Positions 1 through 8,832 of a stretch of 64,000 nucleotides of DNA are shown piece by piece. This DNA comes from an uncultured OM182 clade bacterium. GTDB taxonomy: Bacteria > Pseudomonadota > Gammaproteobacteria > Pseudomonadales > Azotimanducaceae. How positions within the stretch are numbered: the first letter of the stretch is position 1; each line of letters starts with the position of its first letter. The position numbers were made by a program, and so were the translations under genes. The notes beneath the pieces were generated by a model. The model ran no database searches. It saw only the letters and a list, made by a program, of their open reading frames with translations, and was not told where the DNA came from. Location: positions 1 to 64,000 of the forward strand of contig CAJJAA010000027.1 of the NCBI GenBank assembly GCA_905182025.1. Reading direction: 5' to 3'.

Positions 1-169
1 GCTCATTTGCTTGCCGCATGGATTTAAAAATCATCTGAATGAACATCGCTTCAAATTGACGACCAACCTCTTGCGCAGCATCTTTCTGATCGAGTCTTGC
101 TCGCGCTTTTAGCTCGCCTAATCCAGCGAAGTCGAGGTGTGTTTTTGCTGACATTTGAATATCTTGCAT
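1..169 (-). CDS. flgJ: Flagellar rod assembly protein FlgJ, N-terminal part (cut by window edge)
   Basis: Only the first 56 codons lie in the window. They read MQDIQMSAKTHLDFAGLGEL and continue to FEAMFIQMIFKSMRQANE. The conserved FE-x-[ML]-[FL]-x-x-x-[ML]-[LI]-K-x-M core is the rod-binding domain of FlgJ. In the family this domain caps the growing periplasmic rod, and an optional C-terminal muramidase cuts the peptidoglycan; that half is outside the window. The ATG directly abuts the flgI stop codon, so flgH-flgI-flgJ are cotranscribed, in the usual flagellar basal-body order. Identity is inferred from the motif plus the gene order. Confidence 0.85.
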   Translation of the reverse strand, partial: MQDIQMSAKTHLDFAGLGELKARARLDQKDAAQEVGRQFEAMFIQMIFKSMRQANE

Positions 170-1324
170 CTAGATCACCACTAATTCTGCGCGCAAACTA
201 CCCGAACTCTTTAAAGCTTCCAAAATAGCAATCAAAGAAGAGGGGCTCGCGCCAACCTGATTAACAGCATCAACAATTTCCCGCAGATCTACTCCCGGTT
301 GAAACAAAAACATAGGATTGGTTTCTTCACTGATCATAATTTCAGTATTTTGAATATCTGTTGTTTCGCCTTGACTAAATGGGGTGGGCTGACTGACTTC
401 ATTGGTTGCGGATATTCTGACCGAAATGCTGCCGTGAGTTACCGCGACCGCGGTGACCCTAACATTACGATTGATCACCGCTGTCCCCGTTCTAGAGTTA
501 ATAACCACTCTTGCTGGAGCCTCACCCATTTCTACATCAAGGTTTTCAATCATGCTTAAGAATGCCACTCGCTGAGACATGTCTTTAGGGGCTTGGATTG
601 CTACCGACACACTATCAAGGGCTTGCGCGGTTCCATCCCCAAATGCTTTATTAACAGCTTCCGTTAGCGCATAAGCCGTTGAAAAATCAGCTTCGCGTAT
701 ATTCAGAACAATATGATCGGCTTTATCAAAAGGGGTTGGCACCAACCGCTCGACTGTCGCACCATTTGGTATACGTGCGGAGGTAGGAATACCGACCTGA
801 ACGCTGCTGCCTGCGCCCTCAGCCGTAACACCGACGATACCTAACGGGCCTTGAGCAATAGCATAGGTCTGCCCATCTACACCTCTTAGTTGTGTCATGA
901 TCAACGTCCCACCGCGCAACGACTCTGCTACGCCAATGGCTGCAACATTAATGTCAACACGCTGACCTGGCTTTGCAAATGGTGGCAACTCAGCAGTGAC
1001 CATGACCGAAGCAACATTGTCCACCTTTAGCTCTTTAGTGGCGTTTTGTGCCGCTAACGCGGCAAGCTGATCCCCTAAATCAAAATCGCTTACTGGGCCA
1101 TCTACGCTCACACCCAGACCTGACAAGGTGGTTTTTAATGCTTGTGCCGTAATAGGCAGATCCTTTCCATCGCCTGTTCCTTGAAGACCAACGACTAGTC
1201 CAAAGCCAATTAATTTATTGGATCGTACCCCCGCTACGTCAGTGAAATCTTTTATCCGATCGGCGGTGGAGGAAAAACTAGCCATTAACATTAAAGCGAA
1301 GAAAATTATTTTAAATGTCGACAT
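170..1324 (-). CDS. flgI: Flagellar P-ring protein FlgI
   Basis: 384 residues, the normal FlgI length. FlgI forms the P ring around the flagellar rod in the peptidoglycan layer. A cleavable signal peptide is visible (about residues 1-21, MSTFKIIFFALMLMASFSSTA). The family hallmarks follow: D-x-T-D-x-x-G-V-R-x-N-x-L-x-G-x-G-L-V-V-G-L-x-G-T-G-D near residues 26-53, PPFAKPGQRVD near 114-124, and the C-terminal block VDLREIVDAVNQVGASP followed by LIAILEALK. The ATG has a ribosome site (GGAGCTCG) just upstream. It sits 22 bp after flgH and abuts flgJ. Nothing in the coding sequence looks damaged. Confidence 0.96.
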   Translation of the reverse strand: MSTFKIIFFALMLMASFSSTADRIKDFTDVAGVRSNKLIGFGLVVGLQGTGDGKDLPITAQALKTTLSGLGVSVDGPVSDFDLGDQLAALAAQNATKELKVDNVASVMVTAELPPFAKPGQRVDINVAAIGVAESLRGGTLIMTQLRGVDGQTYAIAQGPLGIVGVTAEGAGSSVQVGIPTSARIPNGATVERLVPTPFDKADHIVLNIREADFSTAYALTEAVNKAFGDGTAQALDSVSVAIQAPKDMSQRVAFLSMIENLDVEMGEAPARVVINSRTGTAVINRNVRVTAVAVTHGSISVRISATNEVSQPTPFSQGETTDIQNTEIMISEETNPMFLFQPGVDLREIVDAVNQVGASPSSLIAILEALKSSGSLRAELVVI

Positions 1325-1346
1325 TACACGAGCTCCTTAAGCTTGT

Positions 1347-1937
1347 TTAAAATGGCCAAAACTTATAAAGCAACCCAGTACCCCAAGAGGGCCTAGATGC
1401 TGCGGCTAAATCGCCTGTACCGCGATACGAAATTTGAGCATGGGCGATACGCTGTGACAGTACGGTATTATCCGGCTGTATATCCGCCGGCCGAATAATT
1501 CCCTTCACCTGAATAAACTCGCTGCCTTCCGTTAGAGCTAGTTGTTTCTCACCCACTATTACTAAGTTGCCGTTGGCTAGAACCTCTACAACCATTGCTG
1601 AGATTGAGCCTGTTAAAGTCGCTGCCTGACCCGCTGTGCCAGATCCATCACTGGAAATGTTTGAGCCATCGGTTTCTGCGCCATTAAAAAACCCTGATCC
1701 AAATCCAATCTTTGCAATGATCGAATCTTTTTGATTCACTCCAATCACATCGTTTGCAGTGGCTCGACTGGTAGAAAGCGCAGATGTTCGAGATGCCTGA
1801 GTTGTTTCATTAAGCAGAACAGTAATAAGATCACCTACCTGAATCTTTGCGGCCTGGTAGCTGCGTAAGTCACCGAACAAATCTTGTCCATTGGCAAAAA
1901 TTGATCCTGTTACCTGGATTGGCTTTTGTTTGGGCAT
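1347..1937 (-). CDS. flgH: Flagellar L-ring protein FlgH, 5' end missing
   Basis: The 196-residue frame contains the complete mature FlgH core: GSIFANGQDLFGDLRSYQ, VGDLITVLLNETTQASR, the GEKQLALTEGSEFIQVKGIIRP block, and the C-terminal YRGTGDLAAASRP...FWPF signature. FlgH is an outer-membrane lipoprotein forming the L ring. Here the signal peptide and lipobox cysteine are absent. Upstream of the ATG at 1937 the frame stays open for eight more FlgH-linker-like codons (NYPRAIQP) and then hits TAA at 1962-1964. The family is usually about 220-235 residues, so roughly 30-40 N-terminal residues have been lost. The break coincides with the broken start of the divergent pilY1. As written, the product could not be exported or lipidated, so the gene is either inactivated or misassembled. 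Confidence 0.9.
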   Translation of the reverse strand: MPKQKPIQVTGSIFANGQDLFGDLRSYQAAKIQVGDLITVLLNETTQASRTSALSTSRATANDVIGVNQKDSIIAKIGFGSGFFNGAETDGSNISSDGSGTAGQAATLTGSISAMVVEVLANGNLVIVGEKQLALTEGSEFIQVKGIIRPADIQPDNTVLSQRIAHAQISYRGTGDLAAASRPSWGTGLLYKFWPF

Positions 1938-1965
1938 AGGCTGTATAGCCCGTGGGTAATTTTAG
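1938..1965. other. Breakpoint joining two 5'-truncated genes
   Basis: The FlgH-like reading frame (minus) is recognisable up to about 1961. The PilY1-like frame (plus) is recognisable from about 1949. Neither gene has its N-terminal part, a promoter or a convincing start. A small palindrome, GGCTGTATAGCC (1939-1950), sits at the junction. This is the signature of a deletion, inversion or contig mis-join, not a natural divergent intergenic region. Confidence 0.7.
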
Positions 1966-3763
1966 AGAAAGACCATTAGTAGGTGGACGTCTAGGGGATA
2001 TTGTTCACTCAACGCCGGTTTTTGTAGGCGCGCCGAATCGTGCGGGCAGAAATGCAGTACCCTTCCCACAGGAAGACCTCTACACTGATTTTAGAACCGA
2101 ATATACCGACAGAACCGAAACGATTTATGTCGAATCGAATGATGGCATGTTGCATGGCTTTAACGCATCGGATGGAAGTGAAGCGTTCGGGTATATACCC
2201 CATAATTTAATGGTTGGCGCTTTTAGTAGAAATATTACAGAGTTGCTGAACTTTAATTATAGTCACAAGTTCTTCGTTGACCTGACGCCCGCCGTTAATG
2301 ACGTCTATATTGATGCCGACAACAGCGGTGACAAAGAATGGACCACCATGTTGGTGGGTGGCCAAGGTGCTGGTGCGAAAGCGTACTTTGCTCTCAATAT
2401 TACCGACCCGACTAAGTTTGACGAATCGACAGCTGAAGATGTTGTTCTCTGGGAATTTACCGATGCAGATGATACCTATCCAACAGATGCCGACGGTGAC
2501 CCGCTGTTGACGGCCGATGGCTCGCAACGACGGGATCTGCAAGATACACCTCAGCCGGTCAAAGATCTGGGTTACTCTTTTAGTATTCCAACATTGGCAA
2601 TGAGTAATGTTGAAGGCTCAGATGGTGAGCTTGAATGGATAGCGTTATTTGGAAATGGCTTTAACAGCACGTCGGGTATCGCGAAACTATATGCTTTATT
2701 CCTAGACGGTGGTGTAGATGGTCAGTGGTGTCACCCTGATATGAAGCATAATATTATTCCTAATGGCAGCTTGCCTGCTGACTGTGTTGGCAAACAAGAT
2801 TTTGTGAAAATTGACACCACTTTTGGTGTGAATGATGATGGTTACCCTAACGGTCTGGGTACGCCTCGAGGTATCGATATTGATGGTAATGGTACGATTG
2901 ACTATGCCTATGCAGGTGATACTTTCGGTAACTTCTTCCGGTTCGATTTGAGTTCGAGTAATTTTAATTTGTGGAACTACACAAAAATCTATGAGGCCAA
3001 GTATGTTGATGGCGATGGAGTCGAAACATTGCAACCGATTACGACTCAGCCGATAGTTACACAGCACCGGACAGAACAGGACGGTTACATAGTGATTTTC
3101 GCAACCGGCAGCTACATTACGGTTCCGGATGGCGCGGATAACGAAATTCAATCTATCTATGGTTTATGGGACAGATTGTCACCTGAGTTGCTTGATGAAG
3201 ATGATCTTGTGCAGCAGCGTTTTACCAACAAATTCGATTCGAACTTTGGAAGTGTGCGAGTGTTATCTAACAATGAAGTTGACTATTCGACAGTCGGAGG
3301 CAAGAAGGGTTGGTTTAACCACCTAGATGTCGTCGCGGTAGGCGAAACTCAAGGACTCGCAGATGTTGAGTTTCCTGGAGAGAGAGCCATCAGAAACATT
3401 CAATTACGTGGTGGCCTCGGTTTTGTAAATAGTATTATCCCCAGGAGCGATACAAGTTGTGTCGATGTAGCAGGTGGTTTTGCATTGTCATTCTGTCCTG
3501 GTACTGGTGGTACAAATTGTCTTGGTGATCGAGGTATATTTGATCTAGACAATGATGGTGAGTTCGACGACGGCGATTCAGTCGACGGGTCAGTGGTTGC
3601 TGGCCTTAGGTTCGAAGATGCTGTTCCAACTGACTCTTCCTTTATTGAAGATAAGCGTATTACTCAGTTGAGTGATAAATCATTGGATTCAACCTCTACA
3701 AACACAAGCGCCGGCCTGAATACGGGTCGATTATCTTGGAAGCAACTTGAGTCGGTCGACTAG
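1952..3763 (+). CDS. pilY1: PilY1-type pilus tip protein, C-terminal domain only
   Basis: 603 residues matching the C-terminal beta-propeller region of PilY1, the calcium-binding tip adhesin and assembly factor of type IV pili. Visible landmarks are RLGDIVHSTPVFVGAPN near the start, VESNDGMLHGFNASDG, an insert with many Asp/Asn/Gly residues, PRGIDIDGNGTIDYAYAGDTFGN, GSYITVPDG, and the family-typical end GRLSWKQLE. The nominal start is a GTG at 1952 with no ribosome site and no signal peptide. PilY1 proteins normally exceed 1000 residues and carry a signal peptide and a von Willebrand A-like region first, so the 5' half is missing. A PilY2-like small gene follows, as in pseudomonads. Usually pilV, pilW and pilX lie upstream; here flgH does. 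Confidence 0.85.
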   Translation: MGNFRERPLVGGRLGDIVHSTPVFVGAPNRAGRNAVPFPQEDLYTDFRTEYTDRTETIYVESNDGMLHGFNASDGSEAFGYIPHNLMVGAFSRNITELLNFNYSHKFFVDLTPAVNDVYIDADNSGDKEWTTMLVGGQGAGAKAYFALNITDPTKFDESTAEDVVLWEFTDADDTYPTDADGDPLLTADGSQRRDLQDTPQPVKDLGYSFSIPTLAMSNVEGSDGELEWIALFGNGFNSTSGIAKLYALFLDGGVDGQWCHPDMKHNIIPNGSLPADCVGKQDFVKIDTTFGVNDDGYPNGLGTPRGIDIDGNGTIDYAYAGDTFGNFFRFDLSSSNFNLWNYTKIYEAKYVDGDGVETLQPITTQPIVTQHRTEQDGYIVIFATGSYITVPDGADNEIQSIYGLWDRLSPELLDEDDLVQQRFTNKFDSNFGSVRVLSNNEVDYSTVGGKKGWFNHLDVVAVGETQGLADVEFPGERAIRNIQLRGGLGFVNSIIPRSDTSCVDVAGGFALSFCPGTGGTNCLGDRGIFDLDNDGEFDDGDSVDGSVVAGLRFEDAVPTDSSFIEDKRITQLSDKSLDSTSTNTSAGLNTGRLSWKQLESVD

Positions 3764-3780
3764 GAGAGGAGTAATAGCCA

Positions 3781-4124
3781 TGCATAAGATGATTATGTTT
3801 CCACTACTTTTGCTGTTGTCATCTTGGAGCTATGCTCAGGATGACTTTGTGGATTCGGAACGCTTGCCTGAAGGCGCCAAGAAAGGCATTGGGCAGTTAT
3901 CGGAGCTGGACATAGCGAGGCGCACCGTAACAATTGGCGGCATACATTATACCTTCGGTGCAGCGACCGATGCTCCGCCAGTGCAAATTCAACTGCTAGG
4001 AAAGAGTTTCGGCGCGCTTCAACTATTGAAAGACGGAATGCATGTCAGGTTTTACTACTTGCCGGAGGCGGACCGTAAAGTGATAAAGGCGTTAATGGAA
4101 ATTGCAGAGAGTACCGAAATCTAG
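3781..4124 (+). CDS. Small exported protein in the PilY2 position
   Basis: I start the gene at ATG 3781, 17 bp after the pilY1 stop and preceded by AGGAGAGGAG. An upstream in-frame start at 3747 would bury the signal peptide. The 114-residue product begins MHKMIMFPLLLLLSSWSYAQ, a clear Sec signal peptide. A short beta-rich domain follows with the pattern [LI]-D-x-A-R-R-T-V-T-I-G-G-I-x-Y and, later, LKDGMHVRFYYLPEADRKVIKAL. This resembles PilY2, which acts beneath pilY1 in type IV pilus biogenesis, but the sequence is too short and divergent to assign firmly. Position and architecture are the main evidence. There are no cysteines in the mature part. Confidence 0.65.
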
Positions 4125-4203
4125 CGGCGGGTATTAGCCGCAGAGTCTGGTAAAAGTTTACAAGGTGATTTTGCGAATATTAAAGCAACATTTTAGTCAC
4201 ATG

Positions 4204-4761
4204 CTAACAACGCAAAGCCTTGCCGCGGCGATCAATAGGTTGTCCCTTTGCGTTTCGGCTATGGACAACGCGAGCACGACCCTGAGTGTTGATTACAATC
4301 TGACGAGCATAAGTAGGATCGCGGTTTTCAGGGCAGTGGGTAAAGTTGCCGTTCTGAAAGTTGGTATACCCATATTTTGTAAACTGTAGGTATTGCCTGT
4401 TTCTAAAAGCTCTCCATTTAAGTGTTCCGTCCTTTACTGTGTTCTGAATTGTCTCGACTAGAACGTCCTTGCCATCAAGCTTTGAATTTTGATTGTAGTC
4501 GGTAAACAGAATGAGCCCCTGCTGCCATTTCCCATTGCATTGATGATTTTTTTTGGCGTCTGGGCAAAGAGTGACAGTTGTGCGGCGAATAACTGCTGAA
4601 TGGCGCGCGTAGTTTATCGCACCGATTATCCAGTTGATCTCGGCAGTCGCTTTGCTGCGGTTGTGAATGTTGATCGCGCCGGGAATAGCAATACCAAATA
4701 AGATGGATGCGATTGCGAGCGTTGCGATCAATTCAATCGTAGTAATGCCTAAGTTGTTCAC
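4204..4761 (-). CDS. fimT: Type IV pilus minor pilin, FimT/GspH family
   Basis: 185 residues. The N-terminus MNNLGITTIELIATLAIASI is a short-leader prepilin: cleavage is predicted after Gly5, with Glu at position +5 of the mature protein, followed by a hydrophobic helix. The rest fits FimT/FimU (GspH-like): NYARHSAVIRRTTVTLCP, GKWQQGLILFTDYN, and a late Cys pair. The start is GTG at 4761 with the Shine-Dalgarno sequence TGAGGAAG. As in Pseudomonas aeruginosa it lies directly after pilS-pilR, but the other minor pilin genes are absent here. It converges on the pilY1 fragment, so the pilus locus appears split or rearranged. Confidence 0.88.
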   Translation of the reverse strand: MNNLGITTIELIATLAIASILFGIAIPGAINIHNRSKATAEINWIIGAINYARHSAVIRRTTVTLCPDAKKNHQCNGKWQQGLILFTDYNQNSKLDGKDVLVETIQNTVKDGTLKWRAFRNRQYLQFTKYGYTNFQNGNFTHCPENRDPTYARQIVINTQGRARVVHSRNAKGQPIDRRGKALRC

Positions 4762-4768
4762 AGGGCTT

Positions 4769-4809
4769 CCTCAAAATTTCAGGTTAGGACAAAACCAAAT
4801 AATTTGAGG
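4769..4809 (-). promoter_or_regulatory. Hairpin that could mask the fimT ribosome site
   Basis: On the fimT mRNA strand CCTCAAA (near 4809) can pair with TTTGAGG (near 4769). TTTGAGG contains the Shine-Dalgarno sequence of fimT, a few bases before its GTG start. The 7-bp stem has a long loop, so the effect is uncertain. Confidence 0.3.
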
Positions 4810-4859
4810 TGCGAATTCTCTGTGATCTATGTCAGCAAATATGGATTAGTGCTGTTGCA

Positions 4860-6302
4860 TTACTCTAGCCCGAGTTTCTTTAGACGGTAACGCAGTGCGC
4901 GAAACGTAATGCCTAATTTTTTTGCGGCTGCTGTTTTGTTCCAACGAGTTGCTTCGAGCGCATCGACGATGACATTTTTTTCGATACCTTCCAGATAAGA
5001 TTCTAATGAATCTTCATTCTCGGGCAGTGAGCCGGGCAATTCGTTTGTTTTAGGAGCTTCATGTTCGCCTATTATAGTTTCGTTAATATCATTGGTATCC
5101 GCGTTGACACTATCGGTCTCAGAATCCGTGCCAACGAGAGCCTCCGGAATGACTTGGCGAACAGTGAGATTCAAGTCTTCTGGGGTGATAGTGTTATCTT
5201 CACAAAGTGTGATTGCTCGTTCCAAAATGTTTTCAAGTTCTCGTACGTTCCCTGGAAATTGATAACGACATAGTACTGACATAGCGTCCTCGCCAATCAA
5301 AGGCATATCGACCCCATATTTTTCAGAGATACCGTTAAGCAATTTGTCCGCTAGAACAGGTATGTCTTCAAGGCGCTCACGCAAGCTTGGTACCTTTAAC
5401 TCAATGACGTTAATCCTATAGTACAAGTCTTGTCTAAATGTTCCTGCTTCAACCTGAGCGGCTAGATCCTTATGCGTTGCGCTAAGAATCCTAACGTCGA
5501 CAGGAAGTTCTTGTTGAGACCCAACTGGACGAATGGCTTTTTCCTGAATGCCTCGAAGCAGTTTTACTTGCATGGCCAAGGGTAAATCAGCAACTTCATC
5601 CAGAAAAAGCGTGCCGCCGTGAGCTGCTTGAAATAGACCTTCTTTATCACTCACCGCGCCAGTAAAGCTGCCTTTGACGTGACCGAAAAATTCGCTTTCC
5701 ATTAACTCCGAGGGTATTGCTCCACAATTAACCGGAATAAATGGACCTTGGGCTCGAGGGCCTTGTTCGTGGATCATTTTCGCGACAAGTTCTTTACCGC
5801 TACCGGATTCGCCACTAATGTAAATAGGCGCCTGACTGCGAGCCAATTTATTGATCTGGCGTCGCAGAAATTGCATAACCTCAGTTTCACCAAGAAGACT
5901 CAAAGCCGCATTGTTGGTTTTACTGACATCCAATGGTTCGAGGTTGAGTGCCGTATCAACCAGGTTTCTAAGCAATTCCAAATTAACGGGTTTGGATACA
6001 AAATCGAAAGCGCCAGCTTTTAGTGCTTCGACCGCTGACTCCATGTTGCCATGGGCGGTAATCATTGCTACCGGTAAATTGGGGTAATTGGCGCTGATGT
6101 GTTGCACTAATTCGATTCCGTTGCCATCAGGCAGTTTCATGTCCGTTAAGCAAAAATCGAAAGTATGTTCAGCGAGCAAACTGTGGGCAGATTTAACGTC
6201 CTCTGCTGATCGAGTTTGTATATCCATTCGGCCGAGCGTTATCTCGAGCAACTCTCGAATGTCCGGTTCGTCATCTACAATGAGTGCATTTTTCTGAGTC
6301 AT
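4860..6302 (-). CDS. pilR: Type IV pilus sigma-54 response regulator PilR
   Basis: 480 residues with the NtrC-type three-domain layout. The receiver domain (1-120) has the acidic pocket D10-D11 and phosphoacceptor D54 (CLTDMKLPDG), with K at the KPVN motif. The AAA+ domain (about 135-370) has Walker A SGESGSGKE, the sigma-54 contact loop GSFTGA and Walker B GTLFLDEVADLP. A Fis-type DNA-binding helix is at the C-terminus (NKTAAAKKLGITFRALRYRLKKLGLE). PilR activates pilin transcription with sigma-54 RNA polymerase. It lies 6 bp after pilS and precedes fimT, the canonical order. An acidic, low-complexity linker around residues 390-430 is longer than usual. Confidence 0.96.
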   Translation of the reverse strand: MTQKNALIVDDEPDIRELLEITLGRMDIQTRSAEDVKSAHSLLAEHTFDFCLTDMKLPDGNGIELVQHISANYPNLPVAMITAHGNMESAVEALKAGAFDFVSKPVNLELLRNLVDTALNLEPLDVSKTNNAALSLLGETEVMQFLRRQINKLARSQAPIYISGESGSGKELVAKMIHEQGPRAQGPFIPVNCGAIPSELMESEFFGHVKGSFTGAVSDKEGLFQAAHGGTLFLDEVADLPLAMQVKLLRGIQEKAIRPVGSQQELPVDVRILSATHKDLAAQVEAGTFRQDLYYRINVIELKVPSLRERLEDIPVLADKLLNGISEKYGVDMPLIGEDAMSVLCRYQFPGNVRELENILERAITLCEDNTITPEDLNLTVRQVIPEALVGTDSETDSVNADTNDINETIIGEHEAPKTNELPGSLPENEDSLESYLEGIEKNVIVDALEATRWNKTAAAKKLGITFRALRYRLKKLGLE

Positions 6303-6308
6303 TGAGTA

Positions 6309-7904
6309 CTAGTACCTAGATGATGGAAAGAAAGTGATATGAAAACAACTACCCCTAACGTCTGAATTTGAGTAGCTTAGTTTTGCATTGTTTGCTTCAC
6401 AGAGTTCCTTTGACAGATATAGCCCTAGGCCAGTTCCAGACGTTTCAGTTGTGTAGAAGGGCTCAAACAAGTTACCAATAAGGTCGTTAGGAACGCCAGC
6501 GCCAAAATCAATTACGGTTAAATAAGCGACCCCTGAAAGTTCTTCAATACCTACGACGATTGATACTTTGTGGGAGCCAGTTTTTTTTGCACTGTAGCGT
6601 AAGCCGTTCTGACAAAGATTTCCAAGTACCTGGGATAGATGGATAGGGTCGAAATCAACATTAATGGTGCCGGGATAATTCGTCACGTCGATCTGACAAT
6701 GCTCGCTGTAACCTACAGAAAACTCTTCAACAAAGTCTTTAAGAAAGTCATTTAGATCAATTTTTTTAGGCTCGGCAGTTTTTCGCCTAGACATTTGTAA
6801 GACGTTCTCGATAACACTATTCATTCTTACGCAATGATTTTGAATGATGTCGCTAAGCCGTTTGTCACCGGAATCCAGGTCTTGAGATTCACTTAAGAGC
6901 TGTGCGGCATGGCTAATCGCGCCGAGGGGGTTTCGTATTTCATGTGCAATACTGGCGGAGAGTCTGCCAAGTGCGGCCAACTTTAGTTGTTGGGCTTTAC
7001 GCTGGATCTCTGTGCTGTCCTCGAAGAAGAGCAGTGAATCCTGCTGCGCGCCGGATGTGCGAATCTTAGAAAGGGTTACCAATAGTGCGGGAGCATCTTG
7101 TACTGTTGAATAAGTAAAAGTTTGTTTTAGATTTCCAGTTACCGTCGAGTCTACTTTTGCCATTAGATCTTCAGGAAGAGCATTCATTTCTGCTTTCGGA
7201 TCTTGCGGGTAGATCATCTGCTTTCCAGAAGCGTTAATAAGTTTTAGCTCGCCGTCTTTATTGACGACTGCAACGCCAGATCGCATTTGATCGACAACGA
7301 TCTGATTGATTTGTTCAAGAGTGAAAACCTCTGACTCTCGACGATGCAGTTGACGTGAAAGACTTTGGAAGAAAATGTTCGAAACAAAGTAAACGATTCC
7401 CAAAATCCCTGCTTGGAAGAATCTTTGCATTTCGTTCTGGTCGAGAAAGAACAGGTAGAACTCAATGTAGAGCGTCAATATGAAGGCGATAGCAGGTAGA
7501 GCTGTTGAGATTTTGCCGTGAATTAAGCCGCCGGCGAACGCCACCGTAAATATGAGGAAATTGCCGAGGCCAGATGCGACACCACCGCTGGCTGCCATCA
7601 ATAGCGAAAGACCAATTATATCGAGGGTGAGGACGACAAAAGAAACGGATGGTCGAGCGATAAAGTCTTTAGATATCACCAGTGGTGAAAAACCGATGAT
7701 GATGTTCGCGATCAGGTATATAACAATGGTTTGCTGAAAAAGGTCTGGATTTACTGCGCCAACAAATTCGCCAAAGTTCTTGTCGATAAACAGAAACATG
7801 AACAAGAAAGAAATTAATATACGGTAGTAGTTGTAGACGCGTAACATGGTGGATCGTTGCAGGCTATGTTGTTCTTCGAAAGCTGCCTCAGTACTCGTTT
7901 CCAT
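6309..7904 (-). CDS. pilS: Type IV pilus sensor histidine kinase PilS
   Basis: 531 residues. The N-terminal half carries about six membrane helices (roughly residues 26-185), typical of PilS. A PAS-like segment follows around 195-300 (QIVVDQMRSGVAVVNKDGEL). The kinase core has the H box SIAHEIRNPLGAISHA with His321 as the phosphorylation site, N box LGNLCQNGLRYS, G1 box VIDFGAGVPNDL and G2 box TSGTGLGLYLS. It phosphorylates PilR, encoded 6 bp downstream. bamD precedes it by 8 bp, so bamD-pilS-pilR may be one transcript. Confidence 0.95.
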   Translation of the reverse strand: METSTEAAFEEQHSLQRSTMLRVYNYYRILISFLFMFLFIDKNFGEFVGAVNPDLFQQTIVIYLIANIIIGFSPLVISKDFIARPSVSFVVLTLDIIGLSLLMAASGGVASGLGNFLIFTVAFAGGLIHGKISTALPAIAFILTLYIEFYLFFLDQNEMQRFFQAGILGIVYFVSNIFFQSLSRQLHRRESEVFTLEQINQIVVDQMRSGVAVVNKDGELKLINASGKQMIYPQDPKAEMNALPEDLMAKVDSTVTGNLKQTFTYSTVQDAPALLVTLSKIRTSGAQQDSLLFFEDSTEIQRKAQQLKLAALGRLSASIAHEIRNPLGAISHAAQLLSESQDLDSGDKRLSDIIQNHCVRMNSVIENVLQMSRRKTAEPKKIDLNDFLKDFVEEFSVGYSEHCQIDVTNYPGTINVDFDPIHLSQVLGNLCQNGLRYSAKKTGSHKVSIVVGIEELSGVAYLTVIDFGAGVPNDLIGNLFEPFYTTETSGTGLGLYLSKELCEANNAKLSYSNSDVRGSCFHITFFPSSRY

Positions 7905-7912
7905 CGTTAACG

Positions 7913-8734
7913 CTATCCAAGGAGTCCGAAGGTGACGATGTTCAGCCAGGATTTCTCACTGTTCTTCACCGATTGTGATTTTCTAAATTCCCCTTTGTCG
8001 TTGATTGACTCATGGGTTGGGTAGTTTGTCGTTAGTACGAGGAGTGTCTCGTCAGCTAAATCTTGCATTTCCAGTAATTGATAAGCTTCTACCATGACAG
8101 CGAGCGCATCAGGGACTGATGGTGTTAGCTGGAATGCCTCGAAAACATGTCGGCCTCGATTTGCTGCGGCGATATATGCACCACGTCGGATGTAGTAGCG
8201 GGCGACGTTCACCTCTGATTCTGCCAAGAGGTTACGCAAAAAGGTCATGCGTTTTTGAGCATCCGGTGCATACTTGCTGTTAGGGTACCGGCGTATCAGT
8301 TGCGTGAAGTCGTTAAATGAATCTAGTGCGGCACCCACATCCTTCTTGGAGGGATCGATGGGAAGAAATTGTTGGAAAAAGCTTTGATCCTGTTCAAATG
8401 AGGCGATGCCTCTAAGGTAGTATGCATAGTCAATATTTGGATGTTGTGGATGGAGCCTGATAAACCTGTCCGCTGCAGCCTTTGCGGCTTCAGGTTGAGC
8501 GCTCTTATAGTAGGCATATATTATTTCGAGTTGAGCTTGTTCAGCATAGCGACCAAAAGGGTAGCGTGTCTCAAGAAGCTGCAATTTCGCTACTGCATTG
8601 CTGTAGTTGCCCGAACGCAGACTGTTTTGGGCATCTTCATAGGCTTTTATTTCAGTTGTCTCAGCGTCATCGACCTCATCGCTTGAGCATGAAGAGATCA
8701 TCAAAATCGCAAAGAATAAGGCAAGAATTCGCAT
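7913..8734 (-). CDS. bamD: Outer-membrane protein assembly lipoprotein BamD
   Basis: I place the start at ATG 8734, because the product then begins [16 protein letters not shown], an ideal lipoprotein signal with lipobox I-S-S-C. A longer upstream frame would destroy it. The resulting 273-residue protein has the tetratricopeptide-rich BamD pattern: [57 protein letters not shown], and [20 protein letters not shown]. BamD is the essential partner of BamA in beta-barrel insertion. It is divergent from rluD, a synteny shared by many gammaproteobacteria. Confidence 0.96.
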   Translation of the reverse strand: MRILALFFAILMISSCSSDEVDDAETTEIKAYEDAQNSLRSGNYSNAVAKLQLLETRYPFGRYAEQAQLEIIYAYYKSAQPEAAKAAADRFIRLHPQHPNIDYAYYLRGIASFEQDQSFFQQFLPIDPSKKDVGAALDSFNDFTQLIRRYPNSKYAPDAQKRMTFLRNLLAESEVNVARYYIRRGAYIAAANRGRHVFEAFQLTPSVPDALAVMVEAYQLLEMQDLADETLLVLTTNYPTHESINDKGEFRKSQSVKNSEKSWLNIVTFGLLG

Positions 8735-8832
8735 ACGGTACTCAGTCACATGTAATAATTGGTAAACATCGGCTGTCGATATAACCACAGCCTCAAATTG
8801 TAGCAAATTTACGCTAGAAACGGGTTCATAAT

